Positions 1-10,984 of a stretch of DNA of 64,000 nucleotides are shown piece by piece. Positions within the stretch are counted from its first letter, which is position 1. Every line of letters starts with the position of its first letter. The translations under genes and the position numbers were made by a program. The stretch spans positions 464,105,527 through 464,169,526 of the forward strand of contig NC_066581.1 of assembly GCF_024323335.1 (NCBI RefSeq). The letters are read 5' to 3'. The notes under the pieces were generated by a model that was given only the letters and a program-made list of their open reading frames with translations, was not told where the DNA came from and did no database searches. The DNA comes from Lathyrus oleraceus. Its lineage: Eukaryota; Streptophyta; Magnoliopsida; Fabales; Fabaceae.

Positions 1-1701
1 TCAAATTAACCCATATAGCAGATGAATTCCACAAGTCACAGGTTCAAAATAACATCTTCGTAATGATTATGTTGTAGATGAACTCAAAGGGATCTTCAAA
101 GATGTTTCAGATGATGTTTCAAATTGCAAGCACTTGGTTTCACAAAAGTTGGCATTGGCCAAGTCCTTTACCATAGGAATGTTGCCTAAATTCTAAGTCC
201 AATTGTCCAATATCAAGTCAACAGTCCACACAAAAGTTTTTTAGGGTTTTTATTATTGTTATGTACATTAATGGTCAAAGACCACACAAACAAATAAAAT
301 ATACACAAGCAAGATATATTATACAATATGGTCCAAATGGATAAAGTGAAAATGGCCTTTACATAAACAATTAGAATGGTATGAATAATGGAAAATGAAT
401 ATAGACTTGAAATTAAATGGCATTGAAGTAAATGGATTGAAATTAAATGTTAGTTGTTAATGAGTTAGAAGTTAGTATTGTTTTCTTTTGCTTTTTTTTT
501 GTTTTAAGTCATTCTTTGGAGAACACTCAACCCACTTATTACAAGCATGGATCCTTGAGCCAAGACATCTTCCAAAGGAAGGGGAAAAGGCCAAGTTTCC
601 ACACAAAACCATGAAGGAGGGGAGACTTACAATCTCACTAACTAGAATGTTATGCCTTTTGTTTCAAAAATTTAGCGGTATGTTAAGCAATCGTAATTGG
701 ACTTACGTAGAAGTCACAACTATTTGAGGCAGGGCAATAGAATTTTGGTGTTAATGCATGCTAGAGACATAGTATAATGGACTATGCTCATGAAACATAC
801 CACACACAAAAAGAATATTCGAAAGACGTGGCCTAATCTCATCCATACTTATGTTGATTTTGCAATCAACTAGCCTTAGCATTTTGAAATGTCATAGGCC
901 AAATGAAATGAATGCATAAAGAAGGGAAATTAAATGAAGAGGGCGGGGAATGGATCATAACTCAAATTGGTCAAAGTATGACTTTTACCAAGTTAATATC
1001 ATTCATTCATTTTGGGAGATGGAATGTACATTCCATCAATCTCCTAAATCCAATGATATTAACCTAGAAAAGCCAAATCAACCTTGACCAAAGCCCAACA
1101 AAACAAGTCAAACTTACACAAACCTTCACAAGAGGTCAACACAATTATTTGGCATTTATTCAATTTAAAAATACTAAAATAATGCATTTAAATTAAATAT
1201 GGTTTGTCGAATTCCTAAAACCTCATCAAAATACCAAAGAAATGGCCATGAGATTTATCATAGGTAAACAATGTTAAAGGACCGTAGAGAAAAAATTTCA
1301 GAATTTTTAAAGACTTAAAAGTATTTTTAAACAATTAAAAATAATCACAAAATCAATTAAATCATGAAAAATATTAATAATGACCCAAAAAATAATGTTA
1401 ATTCAGAATATGAAAGAGGAATTTATTTAAATTTTTTGGGTGAAACTCTCATATTTTTTGGATCAATATTAAAATTAATATGAATTAATGAAAATCAAAT
1501 GAATTAAAACAAAAATCAAAAAATCAAAAAACGTGAGCCACTTGATCTCCCTCATTAATTGAGGTGGCAGATCAAGTGGATGGAAACATGCGTTCCATGG
1601 TGGAAGTTAGTCAGCGCGCCACACACGTGATAATCAAAACCAACGACTAAGATTAAAACATTTGAAATTGATCATGTGGTCAGGAGACGTGCCAACACAC
1701 C
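1..1701 (-). repeat. Ogre 3' LTR of the composite element, outer part
   Basis: The segment aligns by eye with the middle of the other Ogre LTRs; position 1 matches about 906 bases into the solo LTR that starts at 54434. It ends at ACACC (1697-1701), exactly where the inner Ogre starts. The LTR resumes at 28500 with the CCGGAGC-type segment that follows this point in uninterrupted copies. About 0.9 kb of this LTR should therefore lie left of the window. No gene is present. A short inverted repeat around CCACTTGATCT/AGATCAAGTGG lies at about 1539-1579. Confidence 0.9.
1697..1701. repeat. Target site duplication ACACC, left copy (inner Ogre)
   Basis: ACACC lies immediately left of the inner Ogre terminus and is repeated at 28495-28499. 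Both flanks together rebuild an uninterrupted Ogre LTR, matching the continuous solo LTR near 57040. Confidence 0.93.
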
Positions 1702-4146
1702 TGTAGCGGTAAATTCATGATCATCAAGTTATGGATAAGCTAGAGATCAAATAACAAGAGTCGCCACTGCGCTTTTATTGTTTCCAAGGTAAAAGGGAAA
1801 AAGTACGAACAAAACCCAAAAGTAAGAAGTTTTCAAATCAAAACTAATAAAATGTCAGAGATTACAAGTAAGGGGTTGGTTACACAGAGGGAAGGTGTTA
1901 GCACCCAAAGTGTCCTAGGTACTCCTAGGGAGCCCTTTTTGTGTGCATATGTATTTGGTACAAATATGATGTTTACAAACAAATAGAATGGGGGGATGAG
2001 AAAAGAATTCATTAATTATATTTTTGTGTTTGGCAAGACCTTCGGTCTTGTGCCTACGTACCAACATAAAAATTAGGGAGAAAAACCTCGTAGTTCGTGA
2101 TCCAAATTTCAAAATGGATGCATTGCTTTTAAAAATAAATAAATTTGAAAGGTATAAAGGCCTAAAAATGGTTTGAATGAGTTAGTTTTTTTTGGCTTTT
2201 TGAAAGTTTAAGTCAAGTATAGTTAAGTTTATTTACAAGTTTGATTAAAAAGAAGTTTGAAAATGCATGGCATAAGGCCAAAGTTTCTAGTTTGCAAAGT
2301 GGTCAAAGTTTAGAATAAAACTAGTTCAAGCAAAGAAGAATTTTTAAAAGAAGGGAGAGATTTTGAAATTAAAGAAGTGGGGAGGAGATGAAAAGACTAA
2401 TCCTATGCAAAAAATTAGAAGTTAAGAGTTGAAAAGATCTGACCAGATGGGTAGCAATCCAATAGACAAGAATGTCAATAAAAACCCAGAATTCCCTTGA
2501 ACTTTTAGAATCAAGCAACACACAAATGCATAATTATATTATCTTGAAGAGCAAAGGCATCAAATAAGGATAGCCACATCCAAGCTTTAGCCATTCCATG
2601 ATCTTCTTCAAACTTAGCCCATGTAGCAGATGAATTCCACAAGTCACAGGTTCAAAATGACAGCTACACAATGATCATGTTGTAGATGAACTCAGAGGGA
2701 TCTTGAATGATGTATCAGATGAAGTTTCAAATTGCAAGCACTTGGTTTCTCAAAAAGTTGGCATTGGCCAAGTCCTTTAGCATAAGAATGTTGCCTAAGT
2801 TCTAAGTGCATTTGTCCAAGATCAAGCCAACAGTCCACACAAAAGGTTTTTAGATTTTTTTGTTGTTATTATGTACATTAATGGTAAAAGACCACACAAA
2901 CAAGCAAAGTATATACAAACAAGATATATCACACAATATGGTCCAAGTGGACAAAGTGAGAATTACATTAACATAAACAATTAGAATGATATGAACAATG
3001 GCAAATGAATAAAGGCTAAAATAAAATGACATTAAAGTAAATGGCTTGAAAATTAAAATTTAGTTGTTAATAGGTTAGAAGTTAGTATTGTTTTGCTTTT
3101 GCTTTTCATTGTGTAAACATTCTTTGGAGAACACTCAAACCACTTGTCACAAGCATGGATCCTTGAGCCAAGACATCTTCCAAAGGAAGGAAAAAAGGCC
3201 AAGTTTCCATACAATACCATGAAAGAGGGGAGACTTACAATATCACTAACTAGAATGTTATGCCTTTTATGTCACAAATTTAGCGCTATGTTAAGCAATC
3301 GTAATTGGACTTAAGTAGAAGACACAACTATTTATGGTCGGGCAATAGAATTTTGGTGTTAATGCATGTTAGAGACATAGTATAATGGACTATGCTCATG
3401 AAACATACCACACCCAAAAAGAGATATGCAAAAGAGGTGGCCTAATCTCATACATACTCATTTTAATTTTTCAATCAACTAGCTTTAGGACTGTGAGATA
3501 TCATAGGCCAAATGAGATGAATGCATAAAGAAGGGGAATGAGATGAAGAGGGAGGGGAATGAATCAAAACTTAAATTGGTCAAAGGAGGACTTTTACCAA
3601 ATTTATATCATCCATTCATTTTGGGATATGGAATGTACATTCCATCAATCCCCTAAATCCAATGATATTAACTTAACAAAGTCAAATCAACCTTGACCAA
3701 GGCCCAACAACAAGAGTCAAACTCAAACAACTCATCACAATTGGTCAACAAAACTATTTGGAATTTATTCAAATTAAAAATACTAAAATAAGGCATTTAA
3801 ATTAAATATGGTTTGTCAAATTCCTAAAACCCCATAAAAACACCAAATAAATGGCCATGAGATTTATCATAGGTCAAACAAGGTCAAAAGACCTTGGAGA
3901 AAAATTTTCAGAATTTTTGAAGACTTAAAAGTATTTTTAAACAATTAAAAACAAATGCAAAATCAATTAAATCATGAAAAATATTAATAATGATCCAAAA
4001 AATAATTTTAATTCAGAATATGAAAGAGGAAATTTTTTGAAATTTTTTGGTGAAACTCTTATATTTTTTTGGATCAATATTAAAGTTAATATGAATTAAT
4101 GAAAATAAAAGGAATCAAAGAAAATCAGAAAATAACAAAAAAACGT

Positions 4147-4194
4147 GGACCACTTGATCTCCCGCATTAATTGAGGTGGCAGATCAAGTGGTCC
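4147..4194. repeat. Conserved inverted repeat in the Ogre LTR
   Basis: Arms GGACCACTTGATCT (4147-4160) and AGATCAAGTGGTCC (4181-4194) are perfect 14-bp inverted repeats around a 20-base loop. The core 11 bp recur at about 1539-1579, 25025-25070 and 56880-56921, and with one mismatch near 62029-62070. This could be an RNA hairpin in R-U5 or a protein-binding dyad. Function is unknown. Confidence 0.7.
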
Positions 4195-4885
4195 TCAGCG
4201 CGCTTTCCATCGTGGACTTGAGTAAATGCGCCATAGGAATGGTAATCAAAACCAACGCGTGAGATTAGATCATTTTAAATGGATCTTGGGGTTGGAGACG
4301 TTCCAACACACGACCGGAGTTGTAGCTCTGGTCTTCTTCTCCGATGGACCTCACCGGACTGATCCACCTTCAACCATCACCAAAATAAAAAAGGAGGACA
4401 TGATCTGAAAGAAAAAATGGCGTAGAGCATGAATCTGACCTCAATTTCATCTAACTCCAAATATATAAAAAGATACGAGGAGTTGAATTTTGAGGTGTGT
4501 CAACTGAGTTGCTTGGATTTAACCTCTAAGCAACTCAATCTTCTTGCCTACATTGGTAGGACTTCAGACAACCAAGGATCCAAGAGAATTGAGTGGAATT
4601 GAGAGAGAGTCAAAGAGATGAAGTTTTCTGAAAATTACCTTCAATGCTATGCAATTCTTGATGTTGCTTGCTCCAAACACGATCTGATCACACTTGAGAA
4701 GCTAGCGGGAAGTGATTAGAGAGGTTGCAAGGCTTTGGATCCTGGAGTTCTTGAATCTCCAACAGTTGAGATTCAAACTCAAATTTCAAATTGAAATTTA
4801 TCAAGTTTTCCTTTGGAATGAGAGGGTTTCAATGGGCGGAAAAGATGGCGTGCAATGTGTGATTCAAATAAGCACCGGGAGCATG

Positions 4886-4894
4886 TATTTATAG
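4886..4894 (-). promoter_or_regulatory. TATA-like box of the Ogre LTR promoter
   Basis: The minus strand reads CTATAAATA. The same box stands at the same LTR offset in every other copy (25762-25770, 29074-29082, 57618-57626, 62767-62775), about 1.5 kb from the TGTAAG start. Conservation of the box and its offset supports a promoter role; the transcription start itself is inferred. Confidence 0.6.
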
Positions 4895-6405
4895 CATGAA
4901 TGAATGATATTTGCACACTTCAAATTTTGTCCAAATTTAGCAATGTTGATGGCACGAGTTCATGGGCAGGTGCAGGCCCATGATTCAATGCAAAAAGGTC
5001 CAAATAAATCCAAACGAAGTCTGAATGGAAGCTTAAATGGCAAGACAAAGTGAACTGAAGTTTCGAAGCTTGATTCTTGCCAAAGATGCAACTCTGTTAA
5101 ACCCATGCGTATCCCTAGCTAACCTCATCCAAAATGCATGAACTTGGGTTCTTTGGAAAGCTTGGATCAAGGGGAATAAGTTTGATGTTCAACACTTTTT
5201 CATTTGGAGCTTGGAATATGGAGAATTTTGAGGTGTAAGTTTGGAAATTTCAACATGTTGAAAATTTTTCTAAGTGTCAAGCCATATATCTCAATATTCC
5301 ACCTTGCTTAACTTATTATGTGAGCTTCAAATGAGAAACGTGTCTTCATCAAAGTTATAGCTCTTTCAAAGACCTTCAAAATGGTCACCAATTGCATTTC
5401 ATTTTGATTTGTAATGATAGAGTTATGAATTTTTGAAGTTTGGAAAAATCACTTGGTCAATGGTATAGGTCAAAAGTGACCTATAATGTAACCTCATATC
5501 ACATGCTCATAAAAGATTAATTAGATCTCACTCCAAACATCAAAGTTTAATTAGACACCTTGAATTTGATTCTGAAACTTGGAAATCTTTCATCTCATAA
5601 AAACTGAGCAAGTTATAGCCTTGGGAAGTTGACTTTCAAATTAGGGTTTAGACAAAATGACCTATAATGTTTCAACCTAGAAAATGATTTTCCAAGCAAG
5701 AATAGCTCTAGGTATCAACATGGACGTTGTTTGGAATGTCATTTAGAGTAACGTTTCTCTTGGGATCATTTTCATATGGTGAGAGTTGTAGGATATAGGG
5801 TCTAGGAAGACCCAGTTTTGATCAAATGAATTCATCTGGCCAACCACCATCAACCAACTTGCTACCCTTCAATTATCTTAATTTTCTTGGTCCGTGGTAG
5901 ATCATATATGCATAAAATGATGAATTTTGAAGTGTCCCTTGAGAAATTTGATCAATTGGTGAGATAGTTTATTGGAGAAGTTACTCAAGATACCCAGTCA
6001 AACTAGGGTTTCCAAGGCAAATCACCCTCAAACTCTTGAAGAAAACTTGATGAATATAACACATAGGAATCAATGGAACTTGTATATGATGCTCATAACC
6101 ATTCTTGGATCAATTCATGGTTGTGCTCTTTGTCATGATGGTCTCAAACCCTATATATGAACTTGATGAATCAATGGAGATCATGCCCTACCTACAAAAG
6201 AGTTAGGCAAATGCAAACACATATTTTTGTATTTTGGTTAGTAAAATGATAATATACAAGTATGATACAATCACAAAGTGCTTGGTGATCTCTCCTAAAA
6301 CAAACCCAATGAAAGAGGGGCAAGGAGGATGCCAAGGTATGATCCCAATGCTAATGCTTGTGATGAAATTGCATTAGATCTTAGGGTCAAAATTGGGGTC
6401 TTACA

Positions 6406-6421
6406 GCTGCCCCTATTTAAG
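6406..6421 (-). other. Polypurine tract of the inner Ogre
   Basis: On the minus strand the sequence next to the 3' LTR reads CTTAAATAGGGGCAGC and then TGTAAG. A purine-rich tract directly upstream of the 3' LTR is the expected plus-strand primer site. The composite Ogre has the same tract with one change at 30585-30600. Confidence 0.7.
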
Positions 6422-8434
6422 GACATTCTAACTGAGGAGGCGAAGGTTAAAATCTTCATGTTGACTCCGTAGAATGGACTTAAATAACAACATATAGAAA
6501 CAAATTTTGGTCCCCCAAGAGATCTCATGATGCAAATGGTATGAATGCAAAAGTTAATACTCTGTGGGGAAATATTGCCACAAAGGAAAAGAAATCAGAG
6601 AGACCGAAAGTCCACAGGAGAATAACATATTCCGTAAGGAAAACTCACTGGGGAGACATAGACTATGAGGGATAAAGGAGTTATGTGTAGGCCAGGCTAC
6701 GACTTAAAACTACTAGGGGGACTCGAGGAATTCCATACAAACATGGAAAAAACTCAACCGGGGAATAACAACATTTACAGGGGATACGAGTAAGTCAGGA
6801 TAAAACTGAAGTACTTGAATCATGCAGGAAAAAGCGATTTCACTAAGGAAATGTGCAGTCAACTCGAATGGGGAAGAAATAAACTTCAACACAGGAGGAG
6901 CAAAAATCTATTATCTACTACCTGTTACTGGGTGAGGAAGATAATAAAGATCTGACAGAGAGGACATCCGTCATCGATTAGGATGAACATATCAAGCATG
7001 GCTCGCTGGGAAATGCCAGGAGGAATATTCATTACCGGTTACTGGGTAAGAATAGCCTTGCTGGGGAAAACTGAAGAAAATAGGATTTACAACTACCAGT
7101 TACTCGGTAGAATACAAAAGATCAGAGTATCTGTCATCGGTTAAGATGAACATTTCAAGGATAAACTCAACAGGGAAGAAAATCCGTCATCGGTTAAGAT
7201 GAACATATCAAGGATAGACTTGCCTAGGAAATATCAAGGAGGATACCCGTCATCGGTTAAGAAGAACATATCAAGGATAAACCAACTGAACAAAAAGTAG
7301 GAATTACATCTATCGGTTACTGGATAGAAGACCAATCAAAGAGAAAATTCGTCACCGGTTAGGATGAACATATCAAGGATAGACTCTGAGAGGAGAGAAA
7401 ATAGGAATTACATCCATCGGTTACTGGATAGAATACCAAGAGAGAGAATCCGTCACTGGTTAAAGTGAACATATCAAGGATTAACTCTGTGAGGGAGACA
7501 AAAGCAGGATTTACATCTACCAGTTATTGGGTAGACGACCGCAAAGAGAAGGAAACCCGTCATCGGTTAGGATGAACATATCAAAGATTAACTCTCTGGA
7601 GAACGAGAATAGGGATTACAACTACCTTTTTACAGGGCAGAATACCAAAGGTGAGAGTATTTGTCATCGGTTAGGATGAACATATCAAGGATAAACTCAA
7701 CAGGGAATGGAAAGATATCTGTCACCGGTTGGGGTGAACATATCAAGGATATACTTTCAGAGGAATAAATCCATTGGGGACTCTACTGAGGAGAAAACAC
7801 AGGGGTACTTTTGCCGGGTATTGGGCAAGAAGTAACAAACTGCAAACTAAGAAGAATATTATCAGCTACTGGGCAATAAACTCTCAGGAGACTCGAAGCA
7901 TCTATCTAGGTAAGAGCTAGAAAGAAACAATCAATCAAGACTTAACCCAATGAGGATATAACTCAAGGGGAGTGATTCCATCCAGATAAACAACTGGAAA
8001 GGAAACTGAAATAATAATCATCCACGAGGAAATAGACTCAGTGGGGAAGAGGAGAAAGGTTAAAGTCTTTATGCCTAAGGGGCTGACACTCTATAATTGA
8101 GGGAGGACAAACACCAAAATTTGTATGGGGATAAAGTACCGCCATACAGAGAATGAGAATTTCAAACCAACAAGTTAATCAGATATGCAAATAGGCAAAT
8201 ATGAAATTATATATGATGATGATTATGCTGACAAATCGATCACAAAGGATACAAAGGTATCTCAAAGAATTCGAATCATCGGTACAATCCCTGGTCAATC
8301 CACAGAGAAGTTACAAACCAAAGCTCAACCCTAGCTGGGGAAAGAAGAGACTTGCTGAGGAGAAGCGAAGTTATCGAGTCTGCAGCGAATTTTAGGTCAA
8401 CACCATATCAAATGGCAGACAACCGTGCAGAAGA
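6422..8434 (-). other. Inner Ogre 3' untranslated region, distal part
   Basis: This is non-coding sequence between the polypurine tract and the CACTA insertion, including the minisatellite at 6908-7890. It aligns by eye along its length with 30601-32550 of the composite Ogre. Nothing resembling a protein is visible. Confidence 0.75.
6908..7890. repeat. Imperfect minisatellite in the inner Ogre 3' untranslated region
   Basis: About nine imperfect units share a core close to CATCGGTTAGGATGAACATA followed by TCAAGGAT. Their spacing alternates between about 55 and 108 bases, interleaved with a second motif around CCGGTTACTGGGTAGAA. No ORF is present. Published work on Ogre elements describes a hypervariable 3' untranslated region as a source of satellite repeats in pea (established knowledge). 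The matching array in the composite Ogre is at 31083-31945. Confidence 0.85.
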
Positions 8435-8449
8435 TAACACTACGCCAAA

Positions 8450-8825
8450 AACTGGAATAGACAGCGCACCTTAGAGGGCGCTTTATTACAAAAGCGCACT
8501 CTAAAGTGAAACGAAAAAATAAGGTGCGAACAACTGGAATAGACAGCGCACTTTAGAGGGCGCTTTTGTAATAAAGCGCCCTCTAAGGGGAAGCGAAAAA
8601 ATAAGGAGGAGATAGAGGGACAACAATACAGGGCGCTTTTTAGAAAGCGCCCTCTAAGGTTACCCTTAGAGGGCGCTTTTAAAAAAGCGCTCTATAAGTC
8701 CATGTGCATTTCCAGTTTATAAAGCGCTTTTGGAAAGCCTTAGAGAGCGCTTTCATAAGCGCCCTCTTGGGCCCCCTTTAGAGGGCGCTTTTTTTCCACA
8801 AGCGCCCTCTAAGGTCCCCTTTAGT
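8450..8825. repeat. CACTA left subterminal repeats
   Basis: GAGGGCGCTTT-type units alternate in both orientations with AAAGCGCCCTCT, each pair able to fold into a short hairpin. In this superfamily such clustered subterminal motifs are the transposase-binding region (established for En/Spm). The mirror array is at 10630-10965. Confidence 0.85.
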
Positions 8826-9261
8826 AAACATTAAAATTATAACATACTGCGCGTTTTGTTATTTCACTCTCTGTTATTTTTGTTCTTTTTCACGTTAGGG
8901 TTCTCACTGCTACGATTTTCGCTACTTCTAAGGCGTTCTCCTTCCACCTCTGTTAGATCTACGGCGTTTCCTCCTTCTATTAATTCGTTGTTAGCTGTTC
9001 GATTTTGACACCATAGGTATTTTTCTAATCTTCATATTACTTGGTTTCTCTTCTGACGTTCGCTATTATTCATTTTTGGTTTCATTTTTCTTGGTTCATA
9101 CATTTATTGAGTATTCTCAACAATAATTATTGTGTTGCAATGCTAGCAATGGAGACTAGGCATTATGGGTTAAATTTCATCAACTGTTCCATTTGTTTCT
9201 CGATGTAGAAAAAGGAGGCAGCAATATCTAAAACACCTTCTACCAAAATCTCCTATTGCAG
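8826..9261 (+). other. CACTA interior: putative 5' untranslated exon and intron of unknown origin
   Basis: This stretch lies upstream of the captured transporter exons. A pyrimidine-rich leader-like segment (about 8860-9016) ends with a possible donor at 9017 (ATAG then GTATTT), followed by T-rich intron-like sequence. Possible acceptors stand at 9208 (TGTAG) and at 9261 (TTGCAG); the latter precedes the first transporter exon. The leader may derive from a different gene than the transporter. No protein can be assigned here, and splicing is inferred. Confidence 0.35.
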
Positions 9262-10159
9262 ATTTCTTCATCTGCAATGGCTTTGAGTCTTTTGGTTGTT
9301 TCAATATCATTCTACTTGAAGGTAATAATAATTTTTTTGTTTGTTATATTTTTTGAACATTTTTTTTGTTTATTTTTATATATACATAATACATTAACTA
9401 GATATTACACATGCGTTCATGCATAAATGTTCAGAAATTTGTAACACAGATTCACAGGATTATATATCAGTAAATTCTTCTTTATATTTTTGGTTTTTTA
9501 TATGGATAATATATTTTATGTTGAATTTGCTCTTAGGAATATATATCACCAGATTCTGATTTATATGCGACATTGAGCCTCGTATCGGTGGCTGGAGTTG
9601 TGGTGTGTAAATACAACTTTATTACACAAATGATGGTTTCTATTGTTTGTTTCCCTAACTTCATTATTATAAACTTTCAATTTCTTTCAGGTCATGGTTA
9701 TTGCATTCTCTCTGGGATTAGGAGCAATGCCATGGATTATAATGTCTGAGGTACAATTTTCTTCAATAATAATATGCATGAAAACCCTACATGAACAAAC
9801 CTTTGTTGTAATATAATGTGATAGTTGATGTGTTGAATATATTTTACATAATAGATTCTTCCGATTAACATCAAAGGCCTAGCTGGAAGTTTTGCAACAC
9901 TTGCCAATTGGTTCTTTTCCTGGTTGGTTACATTAACAGCAAATTTGCTCTTGGATTGGAGTTCGGGAGGTTTGTGTGCATTGCCTATGTTAATTTTCTA
10001 TAAATATCTATTGTTTCTAACCAGAAGCTTCCTATGTTTTTATCAGGAACCTTCACAATATATACTGTAGTGTGTGTATTCACAGCAGGATTTGTTGCCA
10101 TTTGGGTCCCCGAGACAAAGGGAAAAACTCTTGAAGAAATACAACAGTTTTTCAGATGA
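9262..10159 (+). pseudogene. Captured 3' part of an ERD6-like monosaccharide transporter gene (five exons)
   Basis: Exons at 9262-9321, 9537-9602, 9691-9750, 9855-9969 and 10047-10159 have GT donors and AG acceptors at every internal junction and join in one open frame to TGA at 10157-10159. The joined product contains motifs typical of the last transmembrane helices of ERD6-like MFS sugar transporters: [28 protein letters not shown] and the C-terminal PETKGKTLEEIQ. Members of this family move hexoses across the tonoplast. The N-terminal part, most of the 12-helix fold, is missing, so transport is not expected. An in-frame ATG at 9277 would give 132 residues. It lies on the plus strand, opposite to Ogre transcription. 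The absence of stops or frameshifts suggests recent capture or retained constraint. Confidence 0.9.
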
Positions 10160-10629
10160 AGTTTCCTTTCGAGTAGCACTTCACCTAGTGTTCACTCTTG
10201 TATTCACATTCATATTTTTTTTTCTGAATCAACTCAATTCATTTTTGTGCTCTTTGGTCTTGTTAAATATGAAAAATATCAAAACTGTGTGAGTTTCTAA
10301 TCTAGCAGCATACTTGCATTTTTGTTGTAATTGATTGATTATAAACAAATAAATGAAAGAGAGTGGTTATTATACATTTCAATTAGAGTAGCAGTGGTTT
10401 CGGTTCATGACATTTCTAATAGCAAGAGGATCATATAAACAATAAGCATATATCAGTATTTGTATTTTAATATTATAAAAGCATAAAAAGAACATTTAGT
10501 TGCTCTTGTGAATTATAACAAGCAGTTGTATGCCATTTTCTTCTGGTTACCTCTTGTGGCTGCAACATAACCTGAAATGAGAATATGGTCACAGAGACAT
10601 GTGATGCATGTAAATGTTAAATAACCACC
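10160..10629. other. CACTA interior downstream of the captured transporter
   Basis: AT-rich sequence probably includes the transporter 3' untranslated region. On the minus strand, 10513-10580 reads as an exon-like segment after TTTCAG, encoding about 19 codons with RGNQKK to a stop. I do not recognise it; it could be the end of a second captured gene or chance. Confidence 0.35.
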
Positions 10630-10965
10630 CACTTTAGAGGGCGCTTTCCAAAATAAGCGCCCCCTAAACCCTTTAAATTTCCACTTTAGAGGGCGCTTTC
10701 CAGTAAAAGCGCCCTCTAAACCCTTAAAGGTTTCCACTTTAGAGGGCGCTTTCCAGTAAAAGCGCCCTCTAAACCCTTAAAAGTTTCCACTTTAGAGGGC
10801 GCTTTCTTTAAAAAGCGCCCTCTAAAGTGGCCCTTAAAGGGCTTAAAGAGCCACTTTAGAGAGCGCTTTCACCAGGAAAAAAAGCGCTGTCTTTACCTAT
10901 GCCAACGCCAGATTAGAGGGCGCTTTAAAGCGCTGTTATAGGCCAAAAAAAGCGCCCTCTTTTCC
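10630..10965. repeat. CACTA right subterminal repeats
   Basis: Several tandem copies of a unit of about 55-60 bases are visible, each holding CCACTTTAGAGGGCGCTTTC and its inverted partner AAGCGCCCTCTAAA. Some adjacent units differ only by a few bases, suggesting recent amplification. Confidence 0.85.
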
Positions 10966-10984
10966 CTTATTTGGCGTAGTGTAA

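Larger units (their letters stand above)
1702..6405 (-). repeat. Inner Ogre 3' LTR (4704 bp)
   Basis: The LTR runs from TGTAGCGG to GGGGTCTTACA on the plus strand, so on the coding strand it begins TGTAAGACCCC. It is uninterrupted. It shares its subtype with the other inner-Ogre LTR (21567-28494), for example in the block near 4640-4740, where the composite and solo LTRs read differently. A TATA-like box lies about 1.5 kb inside on the minus strand, which would make U3 about 1.5 kb and R-U5 about 3.1 kb. Small ORFs inside it show no recognisable protein. Confidence 0.93.
8438..10981. mobile_element. Non-autonomous CACTA (En/Spm-type) transposon carrying host gene exons
   Basis: The element starts CACTACGCCAAA (8438) and ends TTTGGCGTAGTG (10981), a perfect 12-bp terminal inverted repeat beginning CACTA. 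It is flanked by the 3-bp duplication TAA (8435-8437, 10982-10984). The composite Ogre has the empty site, with a single TAA, at the homologous place near 32557. Subterminal arrays of AGAGGGCGCTTT and its complement fill about 370 bp at each end, as is typical of CACTA elements. There is no transposase ORF, so mobility would need a transposase in trans. The interior holds a captured ERD6-like sugar transporter fragment and other unassigned pieces. Confidence 0.95.

Noticed and set aside
6908..7890. CRISPR-like array of regularly spaced repeats
   Set aside because: Units are imperfect, spacing is uneven, spacers are themselves repeated, and the context is an Ogre 3' untranslated region in plant DNA.
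10074..10292. Separate 72-codon gene inside the CACTA element
   Set aside because: It is an alternative frame over the last transporter exon and its 3' untranslated region; the transporter frame is the one with family motifs.
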